In this document: positions 11,747-21,840 of the stretch, one piece after another
How the letters are laid out: each line of letters opens with the position of its first letter
Numbering within the stretch: the stretch's first letter is position 1
Origin: Pseudisothecium myosuroides
Taxonomy: Eukaryota; Streptophyta; Bryopsida; Hypnales; Lembophyllaceae
Direction of reading: 5' to 3'
Assembly: GCA_951799445.1 (NCBI GenBank)
Contig: OX637290.1
Span: 188,501-252,500, forward strand
DNA: 64,000 nt
Notes under the pieces: generated by a model
What the model saw: the letters and a program-made list of their open reading frames with translations, nothing else
What the model was told of the DNA's origin: nothing
Databases searched by the model: none
Translations under genes and position numbers: made by a program

Positions 11747-12350
11747 GTGTTTTCATCGGTGGGCAGCTTGGCCAGCTTGAGAACTGCTACCCGTGACTCA
11801 AAGAGATCGACAAGCAGGCACGCAAGTCTCGTGAGCCATGGCTTTCGATTGCCAGCCATGGGTAAGGTCGAATGATGGGGAAAAGCTAAGTATCAACCTT
11901 GAACTTTGTTCAGTAGGTTGGCTTTCAATAACATGAAACACTGAGTTGTGAGTCAGTGAAGACTTGTTCTGCATGAGACTAGCTATGTTTCCCATGCTTA
12001 TCACGCTTGATGCCCAGAACCACTACATATGAAATGGCAGCAGCACAGACCTGATTGTGTACATACAGCGAGGGGATGTGTACCTCACATTGTGTTTTCA
12101 TCAGTGGGCAGCTTGGCCAGCTTGAGAACTGCGACCCGTGACTCAAAGAGAGGGTACATACAGTGAGGGGATGTGTACCTCACATCGTGTTTTCATTGGT
12201 GGACAGCTTGGCCAGCTTGAGAACTGTATGAGATTAGCTATGTTTCCCATGCTTATCACGATTGATGCCCAGAACCACTACATATGAAATGGCAGCAGCA
12301 CAGACCTGATTGTGTACATACAGCGAGGGGATGTGTACCTCACATCGAAG
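11747..12350 (+). repeat. Locally duplicated segments
   Basis: The phrase GTGTTTTCATCGGTGGGCAG followed by CTTGGCCAGCTTGAGAACTG occurs at 11747, 12092 and 12187 with small changes. A block beginning near 11970 (TAGCTATGTTTCCCATGC ... GGGGATGTGTACCTCACAT) recurs at about 12236-12346. The first segment is also found at 35990-36120, next to the lectin gene's 5' flank. The same arrangement is found in copy 2 at +14,256. Confidence 0.7.
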
Positions 12351-12409
12351 GAAGAGCAGGTCAGAAAAGTTGGGCAAGATTATTTGCAGGCCTCTTTGAC
12401 AGCAATCTA

Positions 12410-13260
12410 ACATAGAGTCCACCTAAGTGTCATTTTGAGATTTACTTTGATACCGAGGTGGCACCAAATTATCTTAATATCATTTCAATGCAAAGTCAGC
12501 ATTGTCATCTTGACGTTATTGTAGAGCCATTTTGACATGATTTTGGGGAACAGTAATTCAATATCAAATTAGCATTAGTTTGAGGGTCAAAATGATGCAA
12601 AACCAAACATGCACTATTTTTGTGTAATTTTCATGCCAAGTTCACATGAACTATTCTACTATTATTGTAGCAATAACAAGGCATCCGATAATACAATGTC
12701 ATGTATATGCCATTCTAGTGCCATTTTTTTACCATTTCCATGCCATAGTGATTGAAATATTTGACTATTGGAGAGATGTCAATTTACAGTGTATATTTTC
12801 AATGTCCGTTTCATGCTACTTTGATGCAACTCTATATATGCACCATCCCTTTATCATCTTCACTCCATTGTGCTGCCATATTAGAGCATTGTTGACATGC
12901 ACATTTTCAATGTCATGTTCATGCCAATTTAGCTAACACTATTCAAATGCCATATTGACATCTTTCTACCGTGAACTAATTTTGTATTCATTTTAGACAA
13001 ATGTCATACCATTTTTGCATCATGACAATAATACTTTAACTTTATGAGGGCACAATTATGACATCCTTTTCTTCAATGCCTATTTGGTGCCATTGCACTA
13101 CAATTTTCATAGGCACATTTCAATGCCACTTTAGAAGACTTGGTACGTAACAATATTTCAATGTCATTTTTTCATCGTTTTGACGTTCACATATTCTTTG
13201 GGCCATTTCAGAGCCAATTGACTATCATTTTGACACCATCATTTTCCTTAAATTTTTTAA
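12410..13260 (+). repeat. Degenerate short-motif array (GCCATTTT..CAT)
   Basis: Variants of TGCCATTTTGACAT and AATGTCATTTTGA recur every 20-40 bp with no fixed period. A related motif array (GCCATTTTAGCATCAAAA) lies at 19030-19710, at the right end of the duplication. Such clustered short motifs resemble subterminal repeats of large DNA transposons. No coding potential is visible. Confidence 0.5.
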
Positions 13261-13629
13261 ATAAATGTCATATTGGTGCAAATTATTGTACTCTGATAGA
13301 TAATTTGCTAATAGTAGTTTATTGTTGTGTTGCTCTTCATAGGCTTGTATCATCTTTTGTGTCGTAGTACTTGAAATTCAATGAATAAAGATGGATTTCA
13401 GTTTAGTACAAGACAAATTGATAGTTAATTATTAAAAGAGCATCTAAAATTAACAATTGCTAGTACATAGACTTAGTTTGTCAATAGTTTGTATCACATT
13501 GTAATTATATAGTATGTAGAATTTAGGTGAATGAAGTTTGGATACTAATTAGCATATTGTGGACATTTAATTATCTACCCTTGATAATTAGACGTTCACA
13601 ACCAGATTCTTAAACTAGCGTGAAAATTC
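13261..13629. other. Noncoding AT-rich DNA
   Basis: No ORF, repeat or splice signal of note was seen between the motif array and the right inverted-repeat arm. Confidence 0.4.
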
Positions 13630-14400
13630 TATACTAAGCGGGTGCCTAACGTTGGTTCATTGTGCCTTCCAAGCAATGTATCTTTTTTTCTAAGTACCTA
13701 AATGCATACTACTACTTGCAAAAAGAGCCCCAATCCCTAGGCCTAAGCGCAAGAATTGATTTGGACAAGGTAACTAACTAGGCCGTGGTGATTTTCTAAT
13801 AAAAATAGAGATAGTATAAATTTAGCAATCTTAGGTTGTAGACAAGCTCATGCCATTTTCAAAAACATAAAATTCATAAAAATCTAATACTCCTAGCAAA
13901 AGTTATGCGCGGATGAAGTTTGATTGCTAATCAATACTTCAAACTTCATCCATGTTTTTTCTAGATGCTCCTAATTCCAATTTGACTTAAGATTTTGGCT
14001 ATGGATCTAGGCTAGGGTTTATATTCTAAGATCCAAATTTGGCCGTGGATGGATGGATCCTACCTATCTTCATCCATTCCTTAGTCTAAACTTCATCCTT
14101 CATTAACTTTTCTAAATATTTTTTTTGACCTTTCTAATTTGCTACTCTACTTTTAAGTTGACCTTTCCTAGTGGAAGCTATTGATGGATGAAGTTTGACC
14201 GCTAATCAATATTTCAAACTTTATCCACTAATTACTATTAACTTAAAATTTTCCAAATTAACTTAAAGTTTCACTTTTGGGATCTCAATTATTTTTACTT
14301 CTTAATTTCCTAATCTTGTTCCATTTGGATAATTTTAGGTGTTTTTCATCCAATCTACACGCCAAACTTCATCTACCTATATATTTCTTGTTTTAACTCC
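13630..14400 (-). repeat. Right arm of the long imperfect inverted repeat (copy 1)
   Basis: This is the inverted partner of 8870-9810, with substitutions and small gaps, enclosing about 3.8 kb. It includes two GGATGAAGTTTGA..AAACTTCATCC foldbacks (near 13915 and 14190). A foldback or long-terminal-inverted-repeat transposon of about 5.5 kb is the likeliest origin. No transposase was recognised in the enclosed DNA. The copy 2 equivalent is about 27886-28656. Confidence 0.6.
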
Positions 14401-15077
14401 AAATTCTATGTACTTTATAGTTTTGAAAACCTCTAATCCTCTACTCTAAGATTCTAAGGTCAAACTTGGATTGACTTCTAGTCCTAATGATCTAACCTTA
14501 TCTTAGGCCTCGGCCCTAACTAGCAATGTCTAATCAAAGTAATTTAAAATGAAACAAGGAAAATTAGTAGCCTACTTTAGCTTAAAGATTCCAAATTACA
14601 TCATCAAAGGTTCCTCCTAGCCCTCTTTGTTTGTCATTTTTGTCTTCTAGGAATTCCGCCAATGCTTGAAGTATTTTTGTTTATAAAGTTTTTGTTGTTA
14701 TCGAGGTAGAGGCATTTGAAATCGTCCTTGGACCTAATGGCGTCCCTTATTTGGAAATCTTACCCTTCTACTTGGGCAATTTTGTCGGGTTGCTGTATTG
14801 TTGAATCGTTGGATGCAGATACATTTTTGGGATTGGTATTGGAGTTTGTGATTTTGATTACAAATAAGTTGAGCTACAATTTAGGTTTAGGGTCTTTCAT
14901 TTCTTTTATGATTTTGGTTGGAAATCGTTTCTACTTCTGCAAACCGCATTGCTAAACCAAGTTGGTGACTCTCTTGCTTTTTTTGGTGCTTATTCTAAAA
15001 GCAAAAGATTTGGGTCTTCATTGGAAGAAATTTCATTGCTTTGTCAAAGCATCCAAAGCTCTCAAATTCCTTGTATT

Positions 15078-17373
15078 CACTACAAGAAAAAGGGGCCCTA
15101 ATTAACAAAAGATAAATGCATTTACGTTGATTACGACAAAATTTTTTTGGGCTCTATTGATTTGGGCGGTCTCCAAAACATCAATCGACATGACTTGGTT
15201 GATTTGAACAAAAAAAAACTTGCTTAGTTGATTTGGCAATCCTCTCAACATCATTTTCATTTTCCCACATGTTGTAGTATTAAGGCAGGGTTGGCCAAAA
15301 ATAATTATTTAAAAGTATGCCAAAAAATAAATAAAGTGAATAAGAAATATTGTCAAATTCAGCAAAAATTAAGTGACCAAAATGTTGTAAAAAATGGAAA
15401 TGTCCAATATTAGCGAGAAAGTCCAAAATAGAGTCCAATGACCATCTAAAATCAAGATGTTCTAGATGACAAGGTGATGGACTTATAGTGATTCCCAAAA
15501 ATAATTGGCCACTATACAAATCGCTTTAATAAATTGAGAAATTGGAATTATTAGAAGAAATTTCGACCTGTTGTTGTACAAAAGGGATTTTACCTTCATG
15601 TACAATTTCACTTAGAATGGACTATATTTAGACCTATCATTCTTTGAATGAAATTTTTATGTAAAAATAATTTTTTTGTGAAAAGTCAAAATGGATCATT
15701 TTTCTTATAGGAAGAATGTGCATCTTAACTAGAATCACATATTACAAGTTCCATGAATTTTGGATTTTTATTGATTGAAATCTTATTGATTAAAATCTTA
15801 TTGATTAAAATTTGACCTCAACATTTTGACTTTTTAATTTTTCACTCCATAAATTGCAAATATGTTTTTGATATACGTAGTTATTTGATGCTATTTTGAA
15901 TTTTTGTTTTATTTTTTTGCAATTTATGGAGTGAAAAATTAAAAAATCAAAATTTTGAGGTCAAATTTTAATCAATAAGATTTCAATCAATAAAAATCTA
16001 AAATTCATGGAACTTATCATATGTGATTTTAGTCAAGATGTAAATTCTTCCTATTTTAAAAATGAGACATTTTGACTTTTCACGAAAAAAAAAATTTAAA
16101 TAGAAATTTCATTCAAAGAATAATAGGTCTAAATATAGTCCATTCTAAGTGAAATTGTACATGAAGGTAGAATCCCCTTTGTACAACAATATGAGGGCAA
16201 TTTCACTTCATATTTCTAATTTCTCAATTTATGAGAACATTTTATATAGTGGCCCCAACTATTTCTAGAAGTCGTTGTATTTCATTGAAATTTAGTGATA
16301 ATGATGGATGGAGAGGTTGTTTTTATAATGAAATCCATTGTTCATTATAAATTCTCAAAGAGTATGGGATAATTTGAAGATGAGAGCTTGACCGCTCACT
16401 GTCAAAATGTAGGAATTGTGTGCAAAGTAGAACTTCACACCTCATTTTGGCACAGTAGAATAACTTTTTTTAAAGCACTTTGAACTAAAAGAGGTTGTGA
16501 AACAAAGGCAAATTTCATCTCCAAGAATCCGTTTGATGTTTTGAGCCTCCAATCAAAAGTTATGGACAAATTTCAAAGTGGATGTTTGAAATTGTCAAAA
16601 AAAATGTCCCTTCCAACCCCTCTCTCAAATTTGTCCATAACTTTTGATTGGAGGCTTAAAATCTCAAACGGATTTTTGGAGATGACATTTAGCTTCATTT
16701 TACACAAATTCTTAGTTCAAATTTTTTTGAAAAAAGTAACTCTACACCGCCTAAATGAGGTCTAAAATTCTACCTAAACCACAATTTCTACTTGTAAAGT
16801 ATGAGCGGTTGAGCTCTTACTAATCCTCACTCTTTACAAATCCCATATGGGTTGTCCTACCTCCTACCACCCCACTTGTATATAGGTCTTGTCTTTCCCT
16901 CTCATCAAACTCCAAGGTAAGGGGCATTCAAAATTCATTTGCAACATGTATTGGATTATTTGGAATGTAGTGGTCAATTTTGGCATTTAAAGCTCAATTA
17001 TTGTATATATTTAATTATTTTGAATATAATGTTGAATTTTTCGAAGTTAAAATTTAAAATTAAGAATCTATTTTGGAAGCTTCAATTAATTACTTAGCAT
17101 CAATTTGTTGGCCGTTGACGTGGCAATCCAATTCGTTTGGTAGGTCTAGTGATGTGGCAGCCTTGCATGCGTGGCAAGTTCAACCTATGTGGCAGCTTAC
17201 GTGCCAGATTATTGAATAATAATAGTAATTTTTTTAATTTGACCAAATCAAGATATAAAATCAACATAGAAGTGTTGATTTTTATCCGAACCAAAATGTC
17301 CTAGTCAACCGTTTCAACCAACATATACGAGTTGATTATCATGTTGGATTCGACACTGTTTTTTCTTGTAGTG
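15078..17373. mobile_element. Non-autonomous CACTA (En/Spm-like) transposon, copy 1
   Basis: The left end is CACTACAAGAAAAA and the right end is TTTTTTCTTGTAGTG, the textbook CACTA terminus. The 3-bp target duplication ATT is at 15075-15077 and 17374-17376. The 2,296-bp interior has no transposase ORF. It contains a long internal foldback (about 15565-16225) and a smaller one (GCCTCCAATCAAAAGTTATG near 16543 against its complement near 16635), so it is a deletion derivative moved in trans. The host sequence rejoins as CTTGTATTGCAG, which looks like an intron 3' end. Confidence 0.9.
15565..16225. repeat. Long internal foldback within the CACTA element
   Basis: The left half (TTGTACAAAAGGGATTTTACC ... 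GACTTTTTAATTTTTCACTCC) is the imperfect reverse complement of the right half (GGAGTGAAAAATTAAAAAATC ... GTAGAATCCCCTTTGTACAA), with the turn near 15880-15915. Transcripts across it would form a hairpin of roughly 300 bp, a possible small-RNA source. The second copy is at about 29821-30481. Confidence 0.75.
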
Positions 17374-17380
17374 ATTGCAG

Positions 17381-18723
17381 TGCGAGTTGTTATCTTTTGC
17401 CTCTGCAAGGATGTGCAAGGTTTAACACCTAAGGTAAATCTCTAATTGATTTTTTGATTTTTTGAAAACTGTCTTTTTTTAAACCTTTTGACAATCATGG
17501 AATCTGATCCCTTGTTTTTGGATGGGCTTTTGAGGACAAATATTACAGCATGGCTTATTTTGGATTTGTAGGGCATATCATTCTTAAGGATTAGTCAAAT
17601 TTGAAGGCGTGAGTTAAATTTGTTGCAACAAGACATCGAAGTATGTCTTGATGTGAATTAATGGTTTACAACAACTTGGATTTGTTTGCTTAATAGATTG
17701 CCATCCATTGATTCAATTCAAACCTTGTAGTTGTTACATATGTCTTGCTTTTTTGAGACCATGGCTATTTGTTCCTAGAAGTCTCGATTGTGTGGTTTTT
17801 GCAACTTTGTCTTGCGGCACCACATGATGCTTTGAGTCTCTTTGAATGGGGCTATTGTCCAAGTATGGGAAGGGGCTGGTGTGTCGGCTGTGTGGTGTTT
17901 CTACTTAGCTAGGAGCATCACAGGATGCTTTGATGCATCACCCTTTTTCATACTTCTAAAAATTGAGCTCATTCTCTTTATGTACATGTAGAAAGCTTAT
18001 AATCTTTTTCTTTGATTCATATTTGTTGTAATAGTATTTTAATCCATGTGTTTTATTTTGTTGTATAGGATGTGGAAGAAGACCAAATCTAAGGCAAAAG
18101 AAAATAGATCGTGGGAGCGGAGAAAAGTTGGTGTGGAAGATCCAAAATGTAAGAATTAAATTATATTGCTTGTTGGTACGTTTTGTTGCTTGTATTGAAG
18201 ATGTATTCTCTCTAATCTATACCTTTGCTATGTACTAATTCTAGTGTTAAGTTTGTATACCATTGCATATTGAAAATGTTGTTTGTTCTAAATACCAATG
18301 TTCCCCACATTTCATTTTTCTTTGAAGTAAAGTGTTAAGTGGTTGTATTATAAACAATGTGTGAATTGTTGAATGCAACAAACTTCAACTATTTCAAAGC
18401 CTGCTTTGATGTTCTATGTATCTTACATTAGGTTAGGTAATCCAAAACCCTAACCTAAGGGGCTCAACTTGAAAACTTTAGGAAAAATTCATTTTAGAAT
18501 TGGAATTATTGTTCAATTATTTACTCATGAAGTTTTCATTTAATATATTTGTCACTTCTCTCTAAACAATAGTAAGTAGGGCCATCAATGATTGGATTGT
18601 TATATGTGTCTTGTATGTTGGTACTATAGACTGATAAAGTATCAATTTGCTGCAGGTGAGAACAAAAGCATACTTGGAAGTGTTAGGAATTGATGGTGGC
18701 ACATGGAGACAAGTAGATGTTTT
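17381..18723 (+). pseudogene. Possible exon remnants of an unrecognised gene
   Basis: Three splice-like blocks follow the CACTA insertion. One is about 17381-17432 (after ATTGCAG, before GTAAAT). The second is about 18070-18147 (after GTATAG, before GTAAGAA). The third is about 18657-18723 (after CTGCAG). Joining the second and third keeps one frame across the junction, with WKIQN followed by VRTKAYLEVLGIDGG. The product is short and not recognised, and no clear start or end exists. It could be a captured gene fragment or chance. The region 14640-15060 just left of the CACTA insertion has similar composition. Copy 2 carries the same at +14,256. Confidence 0.2.
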
Positions 18724-18918
18724 TTTTCCGTTTTCAGTATGACCAAGGATCCATGGTTATATCAAATTTAGATGGAGCTAGTATTTTTTAAATTGAGGTT
18801 CAACCTTTGAAAAGTGACTTGCCACTCATATGAACCATTGTATTTCATTGTGATGATGAAGACAATTGAATAGGTTTAGCTTTGTATTTCATGATTACAA
18901 TTGTAAATACTTGGGGAC

Positions 18919-18949
18919 TGAAAAATAAATAAATAAATAAAATAATCAA

Positions 18950-18983
<34 letters not shown>
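18919..18983. repeat. Microsatellites (AAAT)n and (TA)n
   Basis: An AAAT-rich tract is followed by about 14 TA dinucleotides. The same tract with the same length occurs in copy 2 near 33175-33239, consistent with very recent duplication. Confidence 0.85.
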
Positions 18984-19029
18984 GCATATCAAATTTCCTA
19001 CTATCATCACTATTGAAAGGTGTATTAAT

Positions 19030-19710
19030 ATCTTGTTGATGATTTGTTGAATGCCATTTTGACAATAGCATAAAAGATGTTTGAACGTGAAATTTACATT
19101 GATGGTATTATTTTACCGTTCTATTTGTGCCACTATATCCCATTGTAATGTTAGTTGTCGCATCATTTTAGCATCAAAAGAATGTGATGGTATGATGCTA
19201 GTGTTGCAATTACGTGTTGCTGTTATATTGACATTTCATAGCTATTTAAGCATAAAAAATACATTGATGAGTGTTATTTTACTAAAAATATAGTTTGATT
19301 TTAGCACAATTATGCTGCCATTTTAACATCAAAAGTCATCATGTTAGAGTTCTCAACAATCTAAGATTGTTACATTTTAGCACCAAATTAGTGTAATTGT
19401 GGAGCCATTTCATCATTGAAATATATGGCGTATTATGGTAGTCTAAGTTGCATGTTGTCAGTTCAAAGCACAAGTGGTACAATTTTTACATCAAAATTAC
19501 CCAACATTAGTCTTGGCCTATTCTAGCATCAAAACAATGTCTAGTCATTTGAGTGCCATTTTAGCATTAGAATGATAATCCTTTTTAGGGTCCAGTTTGC
19601 ATTAACCCAGCACCCGTTAACATGACATCACATTGACATTAATCCCCACATTAACTTAACGGTCCCTTGTTTTGATGTCAATATGGCACCCTATTCACAT
19701 GCCCTGAAGT
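19030..19710 (+). repeat. Degenerate short-motif array (CCATTTTAGCATCAAAA)
   Basis: The phrase is repeated irregularly with variants, as in 12410-13260. It lies close to the right end of the duplicated segment, and the copy 2 equivalent is about 33286-33966. The short ORF at 19081-19293 is part of this array. Confidence 0.5.
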
Positions 19711-21127
19711 TCCTTAGGTCACGGCCTCCACACCACTTCTCTCAAAGGAACAAAGGCCATCTATCCTGAATGCCCTAGAATTTTGCTTGCCCACCCAATG
19801 TTAATGACTTTACAAATTTTTCAATATAACTAAAACATCCAAGCTAGTAATAGAGATTACCACTTGTGAGCCAACAATTTGTCATTGGGGACTGACAGTT
19901 TTTTGTTTTTTAATTTTAACAAATTTAAATCTAGTTTTATATACAACAAGCCCAAAAAAGAGTGTAAGACCAAAATAGGTATGTCACGTACCAATATAGC
20001 GTTTGGTCCTCTATAGATTGTTTTCTCCCAAATCAATCCCGTTTCCACTTGTACATAGGTTAAAACGTGAAAATATCGATAAATAGTAGACTTAAGGGCT
20101 AACCGACCCAAACAGCCCAAACCTACGGTGCATGTGACATCTAATGTCTAAAATTGGTCCGAGGGAACATCGTTGAGGTCCTAAGTCCATTCCCTGAGAT
20201 AGGTTTCACTTTCCCCATAGCATCGAAGAAATAGCGGAAACCCCAATTGTTGGTCTGCAGGAGTTACAAACTCAAGATGGACCCGTAAGAGGAATCTACG
20301 GGTAGAGTATGGTCTTCTCGGGTGGAAATCACATTTGGGACTCAATGGCAAAATCGGCTTGCCAAGATTCCCCTGTATGTGAAAGATTCCCTAGTTGCCA
20401 AAATTAAAAGGAGAAGACAGAATTTGATTCTCCTCTGACCTTTGTGCAAAGTAAAAATATGAGCTTGCACATCCTTTGTGGAATTCCATGAGAGGTTCCA
20501 TAAAAAGTTTCGGAATTTTCTGACTTGCAGAAGATGCCCTTCCGGACGGTCAACCGCCAAAACCTACGATGGGAAATTCCTAGAAATTACCCAGGTTGCG
20601 GTAAAATCTCACTAAAAATTAGATTAGCTTTTTTTATGCTAATAAGATGCCCCACTAAGTTTCAAGACATTCCGATAGCCAGAAGTGCCCGAACCGACGA
20701 GATTCCCCGATAATTGGCAAATTTGAAATTTACGGTGGAGTTGATTTGCGTACCGGAAGCATACGAAATCGGAATGAGGTCAAAGCTAGGTCTTTTCTTA
20801 CTCCCCCATACCTACTAAAAAACCTAGGCTAGTTACTTTTGTCAAAAAAATCAACCTCCAAGATTTGGATTTTTACCCCGTTTTGGTGTTCAGTTAGCGA
20901 TAGGTTATGTTGCGTTTTTTGGAGTTTGATTAAGGGGTGGAGGGCTCCCCAAGACTACAAATGGCCTTTTGAAGCCAACAACGCAATTAGTTTTCAATTT
21001 GGAGTTAATCTCCAAAAGTTAGAAGTTTAGACCAGCGTAGAAAGTCAAAAATTGAAAATTAGGATGAAAATCTTAGTTGATAAGATTACGGCTTAGGAAA
21101 AGAGGGGGGTGAGTACCCTTGAAAATG

Positions 21128-21135
21128 TATATAAG
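21128..21135 (+). promoter_or_regulatory. Candidate TATA box in the spacer
   Basis: TATATAAG is followed by GGGGGCTC and a C/T-rich stretch, as in many plant core promoters. No coding region follows, and a retroelement promoter remnant is possible. Confidence 0.3.
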
Positions 21136-21604
21136 GGGGCTCATTTCCCTCTCACAAACACCCCTTGTAGCCATATTTTGGCTCACTTTGTACATTTGGG
21201 TCCATTTAGTTGGATTTTGGCCATTTAGGCCACGTTGCCAAATTTGTGTATTTTTTGGAGCAATTTTAGCTCCATTGTTGATGTTTTTGGAGCTCTCTTT
21301 GAAGGACATTGGGGTCCCTTCAAAGTCTTCTCTTATTGCCTTGTTTAAAGTCTCATAGTAAAATTGTTGTTGATTCTCGTTGTTTCTATTAATTCTAGAA
21401 TGTACCCCCCTTCGTACCTTGGCGATGCCGCTTAGGGGGGCCCTCTAGTGTCTTCTTTGAGAAAGTTGTGTTCTAATCCATCTTGACTAACTTGTATTCG
21501 AGTTTTAGCATCTACCAATCATCCACGCTTTCTTCGTGTTAGTTTGTGCTTGTCTTATCCCTTGTAGAGTTGTACTAACAATCTTCCTTTGTTGGTTTAA
21601 ACTC

Positions 21605-21840
21605 TTGATGTTAGTAGATTCTCTAATATGACGGAGTTTTGACTTTGCTTTGTTCAAATTGTCTAGAAGTTTTGGAGATTTTCTAAAATACGGCAAAGCT
21701 TTGACTTTACTTTGTTCGAAGTGTCTAGAAGTTTTGAAGATTTTCTAAAATACGGCGAAGCTTTGACTTTGTTTTGTTCAAATTGTCTAGAAGTTTTGGA
21801 GATCTTCTAAAATACGGCAAAGCTTTGACTTTGCTTTGTT
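21605..21840. repeat. 61-bp tandem repeat, about 3.5 copies
   Basis: The phrase TCTAGAAGTTTTGGAGATTT followed by CTAAAATACGGCAAAGCTTTG recurs at about 21661, 21723 and 21785. A partial copy lies just upstream (about 21617). Copies differ by a few bases. Confidence 0.8.

Larger units (their letters stand above)
4266..19860. repeat. Segmental duplication, copy 1 (interrupted by an LTR insertion)
   Basis: The sequence from the AGGAGAGGCAACC phrase to the GAGATTAC phrase at 19860 is present again at about 22000-34116. From 8251 onward the offset is a constant 14,256 bp, so there is no net length change over 11.6 kb, and only about seven base differences were seen by eye. The first 500 bp (4270-4768) is much more diverged, with about a dozen substitutions plus differences in the T-rich tract. 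The copy is broken at 4774-8245 by a mobile element absent from copy 2. The left part includes GGGCTGTGTACTG-type short repeats (about 4449-4525). Confidence 0.92.

Noticed and set aside
14716..14955. 79-codon ORF left of the CACTA element (and its copy)
   Set aside because: Hydrophobic low-complexity translation without a recognisable family or splice support.
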